Source: Okeania sp. KiyG1
Lineage (GTDB): Bacteria > Cyanobacteriota > Cyanobacteriia > Cyanobacteriales > Microcoleaceae
Direction: 5' to 3'
Length of the DNA stretch: 64,000 bases
Assembly: GCF_014132355.1 (NCBI RefSeq)
Contig: NZ_BLZO01000068.1
Span: forward strand, 1 to 64,000
Shown here: piece by piece, positions 47,582 through 58,739 of the stretch
Layout: every line of letters starts with the position of its first letter
Numbering within the stretch: the first letter of the stretch is position 1
Made by a program: the position numbers and the translations under genes
Notes under the pieces: generated by a model
The model's input: only the letters and a program-made list of their open reading frames with translations
Told to the model about the DNA's origin: nothing
Database searches by the model: none

Positions 47582-48343
47582 TTACCTTTTAGCGGGTTTT
47601 ATTTCCTGACAACAATCAAAGATTTGAATATCGGCATAGTCCCCTAGTCCAACTGATTTTAACAGTTCTCTCCAGGCATTAGGATTAGCAACACGAGATT
47701 TTTCTAAAGTTGTAATTGTTTCGCTCCAAACTGATGATTCAGCATAGAGTTTAGCTTGGTCTAATGGTTTTTCCTGCAGTTCTTTTAATTTATCTTCCGT
47801 TTCTGGCTTGAGAGTTGTACGTTCTAGCAAGCTATTAATGTAAAAATCTAAACTACGATTATCTGGATCGCAAACTATGCCAAAGTGCCAAATATAAGTG
47901 TTATTCGGTTTTAATTCAACTGTTTTTGGCAAACTTACTTTGATAATTCCAGCGGAGTCAGGCAGAGATAAACCTATTTTATATATTGGTTCTCTGACTC
48001 TATTTGTCCAATCAAATAAAGCAAATTCTGCCTTTCGTTTACTACTTTTAGGAACATAAAGGTAAATATTTGGGTTAGGACTAACTGTTGTACCAATGTT
48101 ATTTTCTGGTACTACGACCGTTAGGTTGCTTAGTTCTTGTTTAATTATTGGATTACAAGGGCCGCGAGACCCAGCTCCTCTAGTTCTCGATGGCGCACCT
48201 CTGGAGGTTGTTGGTGGAAATGTTACGGCCTGTAATTGTGGGCTTGATTCCACCTTAGTTTTTCCAGTTTGAGGGTGATTGACTGGAGGAGCTGAAACTA
48301 AAAGACCTACTAAAGAAAGTCCTAAAAAGTTTCGTACAAACAT
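47582..48343 (-). CDS. DUF928 protein, probably exported
   Basis: A 253-residue member of DUF928, a cyanobacterial family of unknown function. The N-terminus is hydrophobic (FLGLSLVGLLVSAPP) and may be a signal peptide, followed by a low-complexity stretch (RGAPSRTRGAGSRGPC). The domain shows YLYVPKSSKRKAEFALFDW, IKVSLPKTVELKPNNTYIWHFGIVCDP and a C-terminal ETITTLEKSRVANPNAWRELLKSVGL. It is the first gene of an operon with the CHASE2-cyclase, a frequent pairing as I recall it, near two-partner secretion genes. Confidence 0.85.
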   Translation of the reverse strand: MFVRNFLGLSLVGLLVSAPPVNHPQTGKTKVESSPQLQAVTFPPTTSRGAPSRTRGAGSRGPCNPIIKQELSNLTVVVPENNIGTTVSPNPNIYLYVPKSSKRKAEFALFDWTNRVREPIYKIGLSLPDSAGIIKVSLPKTVELKPNNTYIWHFGIVCDPDNRSLDFYINSLLERTTLKPETEDKLKELQEKPLDQAKLYAESSVWSETITTLEKSRVANPNAWRELLKSVGLGDYADIQIFDCCQEIKPAKR

Positions 48344-48762
48344 GATAAAAAATCACCACCGTTAAGCTAAAGTTATATAGCTATTGGTATTTTTAGCTAT
48401 TTTATATGATTATAACATATAGTTGTTTTACATTATCGATAATTAATAGAATAACTAAGTTATAATTATTAAGTTTGTGTGGGGTAATTATTATGCGAGA
48501 ATGGAACTGCTAATTTAGCAATAGTAATTAACAGATTAAGATTTTTTATATCGGGAGTAGGGAGTAGGGGAAATAATTGATAAATAAGAGTGGGATAATT
48601 GATTTTATTTTTTATGATCGCCAGATGTCTATATAGTTAGTATTGCTTTACAGAGTTGCCAGATTATTTTTTCAGCGAAATAGTTATTTTTTCTTCTGCT
48701 GAAAACTGTCTTGTTGGTTTTTATTGTTCTTTTTTTCAAGTATTTATTTTTTTGTTCGCATC
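48344..48762. other. AT-rich leader of the DUF928 operon
   Basis: No gene is visible. A GGGAGTA heptamer trace lies at 48555. The DUF928 promoter should lie in the right part of 48344-48480. Confidence 0.4.
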
Positions 48763-49438
48763 TCAAATTTAGAGACTAAATATAATATAGCCATTCCCAG
48801 GAAGCGTGAGGTACGCGCATTCGTTGGTTTTAGGGAAAACTTAACTGGGAATAGAAGACAAATTAAAGATAGGTGTACCTCATTAGGTTGAGAAGCGCTA
48901 TGTACGCGTACTGTAAGTTTTTTTTGGTAGTCATTCTTGTGTAATAGTAAATAGGAACAATTCAATAATTGATAATTGATAATTGATAATTGATAATTAC
49001 CTCTCCCTAAAACGGATAGGATTGAATAAAAGGAAAATTTTTTCTCTCTGGGTCTGATGGATATGGCTCCGAGACCCGCTCTGATCAGAGCCGCTCCGCT
49101 TCATATTTAGAGCCTAAATATAATATAGCAATTCCCAGGAAGCTTGAGGTACGCGCATTAGTTGGTTTTAGGGAAAACTTAACTGGGAATAGAAGACAAA
49201 TTAAAGATAGGTGTACCTTATTAGGTTGAGAAACGCTATGTACGCGTACTGTAAGTTTTTTTTGGTAGTCATTCTTGTGTAATAGTAAGTAGGAACAATT
49301 CAATAATTGATAATTGATAATTGATAATTGATAATTGATAATTACCTCTCCCTAAAACGGATAGGATTGAATAAAAGGAAAATTTTTTCTCTCTGGGTCT
49401 GATGGATATGGCTCCGAGACCCGCTCTGATCAGAGCCG
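48763..49438. repeat. tandem duplication, two units of 338 bp
   Basis: The unit runs from AATTTAGAG-x-CTAAATATAATAT through AACTTAACTGGGAATAG, GTGTACCT-x-ATTAGGTTGAG, TACGCGTACTGTAAG, ATTGATA heptamers, CTCCCTAAAACGGATAGG and GATCAGAGCCGCTCCGCT. The copies differ at only a few positions and in heptamer number. Each has a 72-73 codon minus frame with almost the same translation, but without protein-like features beyond the duplication itself. It follows that the duplication is recent. Confidence 0.8.
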
Positions 49439-49669
49439 CTCCGCTTTATATGTTGCGGAGCAAAACGCCATCCCACCCTACCGGAAGCTACGCTTTTTCC
49501 GTTTGTCATGCTCCGCAAAGATGTTGCGTAGCAAAACGACCGCTTGTTTCTTCACGGCGAGTGAGAGGATTTTTACCTTAACTATTCGGTAATGCCGAGT
49601 GCGGGTATGGCCGCGAGAAAGTCCTAATGCTGAGTGCTGAATGCTGAGTGCTGAATGCTATTTTATTAT
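49439..49669. repeat. right part of a GAGAGG-type element and TGAGTGC heptamers
   Basis: Continues the element of the duplicated unit to TTCGGTAATG (about 49592), then TGAGTGC/TGAATGC heptamers reach the SWIM gene stop. No gene is seen. Confidence 0.5.
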
Positions 49670-50506
49670 TCATTTATCTTGTCCCTGGTTTAAGGCAGTA
49701 ATAACTGCCTGCTGACTAATATTTTGATAAATTTTCTTAAAATAATCCTCGATAATATTGGCAGATGTACCTAAAGGAAGAGGTCCTAAAACATCTAAAA
49801 CTGTCTCATTACTTGGGGGTGGTGTAATTACTACTAGGGATGAATCTAGCTTTTGTTTGTATTCCCAAAAATGTTCAAAATTTATAGATTCTTGAGTTGC
49901 TGAAGTTGGAGATTTTTGTGTTTTTTCTGTTGTGTTTTTTTCTTTGATTGTGGAATTTTTTTCTTGACTTTGACCACGTTTTTGCCGGAGAATTTCTAAT
50001 ATTTTTTCTTTGCTACGACCGCGTAATTGAAATAATAAAAATGGATCGTCACTAAAGCGATCGCCTAATATATAATAAACTGCTGCGATATGTTTACAAA
50101 CTCTTTTTGGGTCTGGGCAGTCACATTTAGCATGGATATCATCTAAGGTAAATGGAAATAGTCTTAAACCATTAACAGCAAAAACTTCTTCTATATTTTG
50201 AGGCATTTCTCCTGCTAATAATTTGGCAGTAAAAATTGCTCTTTGTGACATTGTTTCAATGACATAATTCCAGTCTTCATCACTAAAAGTATCTAACCAT
50301 AATGATTGTTTATAAGGTTCTGGAGCTGTTCCTTGAACTTGGGAAATAATTTCTTTGTCTTTAAATTCTATACTGAGAACATTTCCTTGTCTGGCATAAT
50401 TTCTTGCTCTTTCTAATCGTTTTTTAAATCGATAAGAATTTAACAAGTCTATCCATTGTTGAGTCCACCATTCTTTATCGTTTTGTGAGTTGTTGTAGTT
50501 AGTCAT
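49670..50506 (-). CDS. SWIM zinc-finger protein, likely partner of the SNF2 helicase
   Basis: A 278-residue protein with the SWIM motif CDC-x6-C-x-H (C128, C130, C137, H139), preceded by a conserved basic N-terminal half (KRLERARNYARQGNVLSIEF, SLWLDTFSDEDWNYVIETM). SWIM domains bind nucleic acid or protein. This form, with an EWWTQQWIDLL start, is normally found beside a SNF2-type helicase in cyanobacteria; that helicase is present at 53670-56859 on the same strand. The C-terminal half has a charged linker (KEKNTTEKTQKS) and a second small domain (LDVLGPLPLGTSANIIEDYFKKIY). A TTACAGC-family element begins 8 bases upstream of the ATG. Confidence 0.88.
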   Translation of the reverse strand: MTNYNNSQNDKEWWTQQWIDLLNSYRFKKRLERARNYARQGNVLSIEFKDKEIISQVQGTAPEPYKQSLWLDTFSDEDWNYVIETMSQRAIFTAKLLAGEMPQNIEEVFAVNGLRLFPFTLDDIHAKCDCPDPKRVCKHIAAVYYILGDRFSDDPFLLFQLRGRSKEKILEILRQKRGQSQEKNSTIKEKNTTEKTQKSPTSATQESINFEHFWEYKQKLDSSLVVITPPPSNETVLDVLGPLPLGTSANIIEDYFKKIYQNISQQAVITALNQGQDK

Positions 50507-50513
50507 TGGGTTA

Positions 50514-51052
50514 TTACAGCAGTTATCGAGTTGATGAGGTACAAAGTTTTATTGCTCTAGTGCCGCTACGCGGAAGTCAAAAGTCGTAGGGGCGAATGGC
50601 ATTTGCGCTCCGCAAAGCTCCGAATGGCAACGGTACAAAAGCGAGTGCGGTCTTGGCGAGGTTTCCTACGGGACGCCTACTGTGCGGAAGTAATTCCGCA
50701 CACAGCACCTCCAGAATGTAAGACGCACATCTGACAGTCAATCATTTTTGATTAGACATCTCCAGAAAAGAGGGAGTAGGCAGTAGGGACGTTGCATGCA
50801 ACGTCCGTACAGCAGTAGGGAGAAATAATTGATAATTTATGTGTGAGAATTGATTTGATTTTTGATTTTTGGAGATGTCTATTTGTAATTGTTTTAGGAT
50901 TTTGTAACTGGTCAGTTATTTCCGCCATCCTGCACTAGGGAACAGGGAACAGGGAACAGGGAACAGGGAACAGGGAACAGAGGACAGGGGACAGGGGACA
51001 GGGGAATAAATAGTCTTATAACTGTACCTCACTATCCTCAAAAGTGCTGTAA
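50514..51052. mobile_element. expanded 539-bp TTACAGC-family element with nested repeats
   Basis: Begins TTACAGCAGTTATCGAGTTGATGAGGTAC and ends TACCTCACTATCCTCAAAAGTGCTGTAA, like the short copies. The interior holds the GGGCGAATGGCATTTGCGC palindrome, the TGCGGAAGTAATTCCGCA hairpin patch shared with 13008-13078, a GGACGTTGCATGCAACGTCC palindrome (about 50787) and AACAGGG heptamers (50935-51002). The next element starts at its last base. Confidence 0.6.
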
Positions 51053-51207
51053 TATCATGTCCGGATAATTAGTTATAAAAAAACTTTCTCCTTCAACTCC
51101 AGTTGTTCTTCTTTCTTCCCCTCCACGGTCGGGGGAGGGGCGAGGGGTGGGTTGACTCCTGAGGACTCCGTAGTTATTTATTTATCACTGTTTAACCGGA
51201 CATGATA
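51053..51207. mobile_element. 155-bp miniature element, TATCATGTCCGG family
   Basis: Ends TATCATGTCCGGATAATTAG and TTTAACCGGACATGATA are near-perfect inverted repeats. Very similar to 29637-29834. Confidence 0.75.
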
Positions 51208-51212
51208 TTAAG

Positions 51213-51390
51213 TGGACTGACACAGCTAAAACTGTGCAATAGATTGTTATTTCTATGTGTCTTTATCTCCCCACCCTCCCCACACTCCCTACGCTTCCCA
51301 CCCTTACCATCTAGGTATCTTTATCTCCCCCACTTCCCTACTCCCCCACTTCCCTACTCCCTAATGCACCATTTAAGGTGTGTCAGTCCA
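51213..51390. mobile_element. 178-bp element with perfect 12-bp inverted ends TGGACTGACACA
   Basis: TGGACTGACACA (51213-51224) and TGTGTCAGTCCA (51379-51390) are exact inverted repeats. The interior is CCCCACTTCCCTACT-type repeat. A GTGTCAGTC half-end occurs near 58938. An open frame of 71 codons across it is not a gene. Confidence 0.75.
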
Positions 51391-51810
51391 GTAAGTACCT
51401 GCGCAAAATTAATTTAACATTTGTAAACAGGGAATAGGGAATAGGGCAATAAAAAATATACTTTTGTCCACAAGATGTCAATCTATAGCGCTGTGCGCAG
51501 GCAACAGGCAATAGGCAACAGCTCCGGAAGGGGGAATAAAAAACCGATAATATAAGACTTTTAGCTATTGGACAGTTCCTGTAATTTGTACATTGCTATA
51601 AAAATAATTTTTCCCACTTACTTATTTAAGCTGACCATCAAATATACACAGGACTTACCCATAACCAGCAGGTATAGTAGGGGTTAACGGTCGTTAACCC
51701 CTACAAATGGTTTATCTCAACGTTGGTTGAAGACCCGCGCTCTCCCGAAGGGGAGCGTCGGGATGTTTGCGCAGCATTCCGCAGGAAAAACCAATCAATA
51801 AGAGCGGTTC
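51391..51810. repeat. intergenic: heptamers and a GTTAACGG palindrome
   Basis: Contains GGGAATA and CAGGCAA heptamers and the palindrome AGGGGTTAACGGTCGTTAACCCCT (about 51680). No gene is visible. Confidence 0.5.
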
Positions 51811-52022
51811 TTACAATAGTGTGCTATCCTAAATAGGATAAGGCTGCTGGGCTAGCAGTGTCAGTCTGTGGAGCGCGCCTTTAGACCGAAAAGAGGTTCG
51901 GCCTCGGAGGCTGGTGCTATGTTAGCGCAGCTCCTCTGTCAAGAGGCAGCAGAAAGTCCCTATCAGTGATGGAGCGGGAATCCTGCGCTGTCACGCAAGT
52001 GCAGCGTCGGGAGGATGTCAAG
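51811..52022 (+). ncRNA. second solo structured RNA element, HEARO/IscB omega-RNA-like
   Basis: Shares TTACAATAGTGTGCT, ATAAGGCTGCTGGGCTAGC, GTGTCAG and the end GGGAGGATGTCAA with 44081-44272. Helices are clear: ATCCT with AGGAT around AAAT (51826-51839), AGAGGTTCGGCCTCGGAGG, and GCGCTG...CAGCGTC before the end. The last bases contain an ATGTCA that could be the remains of an iscB start (MSRYR, then a stop within ten codons). No iscB or HNH/RuvC gene follows. Whether it is still transcribed is unknown. Confidence 0.5.
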
Positions 52023-52128
52023 ATATCGTCTTTTGCTTAAGTCCTGAGTATGTCAAACAGTCAATCATATCATTTTCGGTTGAATACTGACAGCACTTCC
52101 CACAAAAAACTTGATTTTCAAAAATTGT

Positions 52129-53458
<1,330 letters not shown>

Positions 53459-53669
53459 TTTGATTCTCCTATTTAATCGATCGTACTTTTCTTTCTCAAG
53501 GTGAATGTTGCATTGAAACCTCACCTAATAATTAATAATTGAACAATTCAGGTTTTAAGCCTCTCATGAGCAAGGAGAAACAAGCAAAAATTTTCCTTTT
53601 ATTCAATCAATTCCGTTTTAGGGAGAGGTAATTATCAATTATCAATTATCAATTATCCATTATTGAAAC
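53459..53669. repeat. gap between the reductase and the helicase: CTCTCATGAG / GGGAGAGG element
   Basis: An element from ATAATTGAACAATTCAGG to CGTTTTAGGGAGAGGTAATTATC, followed by ATTATCA heptamers. No gene is present. The first 60 bases are the reductase leader. Confidence 0.5.
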
Positions 53670-56600
53670 CTACTCTTCCTCAATTACTTTATTTCTATCA
53701 AGTATTAATAAATTTCTCAACTGGTCTGTATCTAGTTCAGTTAACCATTGTTCTCCTGCACCTACTACTTGCTCTGCTAGTTCTTTTTTACTTTCAATTA
53801 AATCGTGTATTTTCTCTTCTAAAGTTCCAGTACAGACAAATTTATGTACCTGAACATTCCGGGTTTGACCAATTCTAAATACCCTGTCTGTAGCCTGATT
53901 TTCTACTGCAGGGTTCCACCATCGATCAAAGTGAAAAACATGATTAGCACGAGTTAAATTTAAACCAGTACCTCCCGCTTTTAAAGAAAGAATCATTACT
54001 GGTGGACCTTGAGGGTCTTGTTGGAATCTGTCTACCATTTCTTCTCTTTTATTTTTGCGAGTTGCTCCATATAAAAATGATACTTCTCTGCCTAATTTTT
54101 CTTGCAAATAAGGTTGTAAAACTTTTCCCCATTCGGCAAATTGAGTAAAAATAATAGCTCTTTCTGTTTCTGAAATTATTTCTTCTAACATGGCAAATAA
54201 ACGTTGCAGTTTTCCTGAATTTTTATCGCTAATTTCTAGTTTTTCCTACTACCTTTTTTAATCTGTAGAAGTACGGGATGATTACAAAGTTGTTTGAGTT
54301 TTACCAATAGGGCTAAAACTTTTCCTTTTCGCTGAATACCATCAGCAGCTTCAATCTCTGCTAAGGAAGTTTCTACTATGTCTTGATAAAGTTTTGCTTG
54401 CTCATTTGCTAATGGGCAAAAGATAGTATTTTCTTGTTTTTCTGGCAAGTCTTGAATAATATCTTTATCAGTTTTGAGCCGACGTAGAATAAATGGTTGA
54501 ACCAGAGAACGCAAAGTTTGTAATGAATTTGTATCCCCATACTTTTCAATAGGAATAGCAAAGCGACGTTGGAAAAATTGTTTTTTCCTAAATATCCAGG
54601 ATTCAAAAAATCTAAAATTGACCATAATTCTGAAAGGCGATTTTCTACAGGAGTTCCTGTTAAACCAATTCTAAAAGATGCTTCTAATTTTCTCACCGCT
54701 TGAGATTGTTTTGCCTCTGGATTTTTGATATTTTGAGCTTCATCAACTATTACTGCCTGCCATTTTACTGTCTGTAATATTTTTTCATCTCGATACAATA
54801 AAGCGTAACTGGTAATTACTAAATTTTTGTCTTTAATTACTTTGAGAAACTCTTTACCTTTGGCACGTTTATCACCATGATGTACTATTACTTTTAAGGT
54901 TGGTCCGAATTTTTTAACTTCCCGTTCCCAGTTCCCTAATACTGAAGTAGGGCATACTAATAATGTAGGTGCTTCTAGTAATTCTTGTTCTTGTTGATTG
55001 AGAAGAAAGGCTATTGTTTGGATGGTCTTACCGAGGCCCATGTCATCGGCCAAACAAGCACCTAAACCCCAACGTTCCAAAAATGTTAACCAACTGACGC
55101 CCCGCGCTTGATAAGGACGTAGTTCACCGCGAAAATTCTTCGGAGTCGGAATTTCCTCTAAGGAACGATTATTTGTCAAAGTGTCCAGAAGTTCTTGGAG
55201 TTGACCGCCAGCTTCAAAATTAACGACGGGTAACTTTTCCATAACTTGAGTGTCTCCAGTGGCCAATCGCAAAGCATCTTCTAAAGATAAGGCCATTTCA
55301 TCTTGACGACTGGCAAAGAAATTTTGGGCTGCCCGCACATCTTGAGGTTGTAGTTCGACCCACTCGCCGTTAATTTCTACTAGGGGACTATCTTTTGCCA
55401 CTAATTGATTAAATTCAGCTTTAGTTAATTTCTGACCTCCAATAGACAATTCCCACTGGAAATTGAGGAGACTTTTTAAGCCTAATCTTTCAGTTTTTTT
55501 AATTTTTGGAGCTTGGGCACGAATACTTAGACCTAAGCGGGAAGCCCATCCTTCTCTATTAGCTAAACTAGGTGGTAAAATAACTCCTAAACCACTGTCT
55601 GTAAACCGCCAACTCCCACTTTTAATAAATGCATAAGCTTGGTGTGGAGTTAATTGGCAATTTTGGGGAGTTGCTTGTTGTAAACTAGGTTCAATAATTG
55701 GATAAATTCTTGATGCTAAACCTAAGCCACTGAGCAGTGTTTCTTGAGGAAATTTAATTGTTCGTCCTTGATAGTTGAAACTTGCTACAGGATTTTTCCA
55801 AATTGTATTGGCATCGACTAAAAAGTCTGGGTCGTCTATTGCTTGAAGACAATATTCTAGAGTCCAATCTTTGGAATTTTTGGATGGTGAATGAAGGTGA
55901 AAACAGCTAATGAATTGATTTTCTGTAGTTTGATATTGTTGGAGTGGGGATTGCCAATTATTAAGTATTTTGCTAATTTGCTGTGTTTCTTTAGTGGCAG
56001 GTAATTTTAAAACTGATTGTTCTGATAAGGATTTTAACCATTGTTTAATTGCGGGATTTAATGAGGCAATTTCTGTTTGAGATATTTCGGATGATATTTG
56101 TCTAATTTGTGCGTCTATTGTTTTTTGCAAGAAATCTTGGAGTAGTTCTTGACTTGCTCTGAGGTTTGGTAATTTTGAAGTGTTATTTTTGGGGATTATT
56201 TGTAGATTTTCTAAGGAATCTAAGGAAATAGGCGACTGCCAATCTAGTTGATATGTGCGACAAACAAGAGGCATTTGTAGGGTAAAATTTTTCAGTCGAT
56301 TTTGGTCTGTAGCACTATCAAGTAAGGGTTGCCAAATAGCAAAGTTTTGTTCATTTGATTGTTGTTCAATAGTTGGTAAAAATTTACATCTTGCTAATAA
56401 GTCAAGACTCCATCTAGCAACATGAGACCAAAATCTTAAATCTGCCCCAATAAAAGATTCCGTGATGTTGCCCAGAGGAAAAGAGCGTAAAAATTCTATT
56501 GTTTGTATAGGGTCTAGGCAAATTCCTTCTATTTGCCAGGGATAAAGATATAATTTTTCTGTGGTTTCTGAAAAATTAGTAGCAGAATGAAGTGGGTATA

Positions 56601-56859
56601 GTTTTTGGCTAGATTCTAATGATTTTGTGGGAAAAGCTAAAGTTTGGTTTGTGGTAATTTTCTGATTTTTTAAAGAGATATCAGTCTTTTCCTGAAATAG
56701 CTTCAAAAGTTCATTTCCAGTTATTGCATAAGGATTATTAATTATTTTTCCTGTTTCACCAGCGTCATCTTCTGTAATTCTGCGCCAAATTTCTCCCCAA
56801 ATAAAGAAATAACTATCTTGTTCAGACTGAGCAAACCAAAAACCATGTAAAATCGCCAT
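53670..56859 (-). CDS. SNF2/HepA-type helicase-like ATPase, frame broken twice near the middle of the motor
   Basis: DNA translocase of the SNF2 family, about 1060 residues when restored. The N-terminal 550 residues are the bacterial SNF2 accessory region. Motor motifs in order: DDMGLGKT (Walker A), [39 protein letters not shown], then on the second lobe [50 protein letters not shown]. Two frame breaks interrupt it: one more T in the T6 run at 54581-54586 restores [12 protein letters not shown], and one more T in the T5 run at 54240-54244 restores [17 protein letters not shown]. All motifs survive, so the breaks are probably sequence errors. It should work with the SWIM protein at 49670. Confidence 0.88.
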
Positions 56860-57529
56860 ATTAAATATCTATCAAAAAGGTTATATTTTGACTACTAAAT
56901 TTTTCTACTGTAAATCTTTCAATAATGAAATTTAACAATGAAAAATGGCATCCGAGTTCAAATAACTGGATGCAAACTTCATCATTTGCGATGAAAGGTA
57001 AGTAGGATTATTATAGCGGTTTATCTTCAGTAAAATTCTAGAGATATTAGGAGAGTTGGAAAATTTCACTACTCATCCCTCTGAGGTTAGTGCTGCATAA
57101 AATGAATTAACAACGATAGGTCTGTTTTTTGCCTCCTTAAATTGGGGATTTGAGACTACTGGTGTTGGCGATGCCGTGGCCAATTTTCAGATGGGAAATT
57201 TAGATGATTAAAATCAGTCACAAATTTGGGTTAGAATTCGTCTTAATTAAAACGGGGGATTTGAGACTATTGGTTGGTGTTGGCGATGCCGTGGCCAATT
57301 TTCAGATGGGAAATTTAGATGATTAAAATCAGTCACAAATTTGGGTTAGAATTCGTCTTAATTAAAACCTCAGCTTGATAAAAACTATTTTATCGAACTG
57401 AAGTTAAGTTGGCCATTGAAGCTGACTCCGCTGTAGCTCAACTCCATCGTTATGCTTGCAGCAAGTTTAAGTCGTTTGCACCAATCTCAAGTTTGCAAAC
57501 AGAAAAAAAGTTGAATTTAGGAGATTCAA
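56860..57529. repeat. intergenic with a directly repeated block of about 110 bp
   Basis: A block from GGGGATTTGAGACTA through GGCGATGCCGTGGCC, TTTCAGATGGGAAATTTAG and TTAGAATTCGTCTTAATTAAAA occurs at about 57144-57252 and again at 57253-57366. The second copy has a 4-base GTTG addition. The region should hold the promoter of the Cys-rich protein gene. No other gene is seen. Confidence 0.7.
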
Positions 57530-57988
57530 ATGAAAAACATGACAAAATCTGCTCTGGTATTTGCGCTATCCTGTCTTATGGTAGTTGTATCCTTCTTTGC
57601 ATCGGCAGAAAGTAGTTTAGCTGATTCAGCACGATGCTATTGGATGGAAACCTATACAGGCCAATACACCTGGGTTGATGCACCTCAAGGCGATATTGAC
57701 AAAGAAGAATGCTATACCCTTGATAGTTGTGATGGCGGACTAGGAGCATCTGGTGGCGGTTGTTATAAGTGGGCAACATCACCCGACGCCAAGCGGATTC
57801 CTTGGGAACAATGCTTTTGGATGGAAACCTATACAGGCCAATACACCTGGGTTGATGCACCTCAAGGCGATATTGACAAAGAAGAATGCTATATCCTTGA
57901 TAGTTGTGATGGCGGACTAGGAGCATCTGGTGGCGGTTGTTATAAGTGGGCTATAACAGCCGATGGTCCCCGAATTCCATGGAGTTAA
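57530..57988 (+). CDS. secreted protein of two near-identical four-cysteine repeats
   Basis: I do not recognise the family. The 152-residue protein has a signal peptide (KSALVFALSCLMVVVSFFASA), then two 59-residue repeats: C-x-WMETYTGQYTWVDAPQGD, EECY-x-LDSCDGGLGASGGGC, YKWA, RIPW. Cysteines are C36, C61, C67, C78 and C95, C120, C126, C137, four per repeat, which suggests two small disulfide-bonded domains outside the cytoplasm. The repeats are almost identical at the DNA level over about 125 bases, so the doubling is recent. The start at 57530 follows a TTTAGGAG ribosome site. Its neighbours give no clue; an aromatic and glycine-rich surface or carbohydrate-binding module is one guess. Confidence 0.8.
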   Translation: MKNMTKSALVFALSCLMVVVSFFASAESSLADSARCYWMETYTGQYTWVDAPQGDIDKEECYTLDSCDGGLGASGGGCYKWATSPDAKRIPWEQCFWMETYTGQYTWVDAPQGDIDKEECYILDSCDGGLGASGGGCYKWAITADGPRIPWS

Positions 57989-58412
57989 GCATATAATTTA
58001 GAGAATGCAGCTTTTTGAGAAGCTGCAGATTCTAGCGATCCATCTCAGGGAAGTTGTGGTGTTCCGGATAATAGTTTTCCTTGGAGCATTGACTTAATCA
58101 GAGAATAACGATTAAATCTGAGAACTTATGATTGCCCAGAATGTGGCTTATCAATGGATAGAGATTTAAATGCCAGTATAAATTTAACAAATGCGGTCGG
58201 CTCGGTCGTGAATGCCTGTGGATGAGTAACCGCCAACGGTAGGGACGTTGCATGCAACGTCCGTACAGCAGGAAGTAAACAGCCTCCTAGGTCGGATCTA
58301 CGCTATCAAATTGTCACGTTATGTGACGCTTTGTATCAGTTTTATAGAGCAGTCAATTGATATCCTACGGAACCTAACATCAACGTCAGTTCGACAGATG
58401 CTCAAAACCTGA
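57989..58412 (+). pseudogene. tnpB 3' remnant with right end (about 58100-58350)
   Basis: LRTYDCPECGLSMDRDLNASINLTNAVGS is the C-terminal zinc finger and RuvC-III region of TnpB, beginning abruptly near 58110. The right end follows (ATGAGTAACCGCC, TCACGTTATGTGACG hairpin, TATCAGTTTTATAGAGCAG) and is interrupted by a 20-bp palindromic repeat at about 58240. It matches the inverted fragment at 12836-12990. The first 100 bases after the Cys-rich gene hold a GCAGCTTTTTGAGAAGCTGC hairpin that may end its transcript. Confidence 0.7.
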
Positions 58413-58739
58413 TTATTCTGTTAGCACACTAAACAGCTCGGTTTTTATTGAATTGACGTTAACATTAACACCCAAGTCTTGCCCTAATAAAAACAAAGCC
58501 CCTGGAAATATTCCTCCAGGGGTTTCTTGTGAGTTTAGCGATCTTTGAATTCTGCGAATCAAATTTAGTGCAAACCGCTCCCCCGTTCGACCGTTAACTA
58601 ACAAAACTCCTCCAGTTGCTCCATACAAACAAGTGTTGCCGACAATGGGATTTTCCCCAGGCTCGTCTCTGGAGGAATGCTTCAGAAAATGTATGATAGC
58701 GGTTTTCAAATAGATAGATAGATAGACTAAAGTGGCCAA
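58413..58739 (-). pseudogene. fragment resembling the glutamate synthase (GltB) GXGXG domain
   Basis: The stretch [22 protein letters not shown], followed by TGERFA, is very like the C-terminal GXGXG region of ferredoxin/NADPH glutamate synthase. After GERFA a frame shift seems to lead to NSKIAKLT. Nothing before or after matches the rest of that 1500-residue enzyme, so this is a small stranded fragment. The downstream 58 residues pass through a hairpin (58499-58522) and are not credible protein. I judge it a remnant, but a short real gene is not excluded. Confidence 0.45.
58499..58522. terminator. hairpin CCCCTGGA / TCCAGGGG, possible bidirectional terminator
   Basis: CCCCTGGA (58499-58506) pairs perfectly with TCCAGGGG (58515-58522) around 8 bases, followed by TTTCTT on the plus strand and CTTTGTTTTT on the minus strand. 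This is terminator-like in both directions. Confidence 0.5.

Noticed and set aside
48744-49303. Two similar 72-73 residue minus-strand proteins
   Set aside because: Their similarity is explained by the 338-bp tandem duplication; no ribosome site, domain or coding bias supports a gene.
57576-57926. Minus-strand frame of 116 codons with an internal repeat
   Set aside because: It is the antisense of the Cys-rich protein; its repeat is the same DNA duplication.
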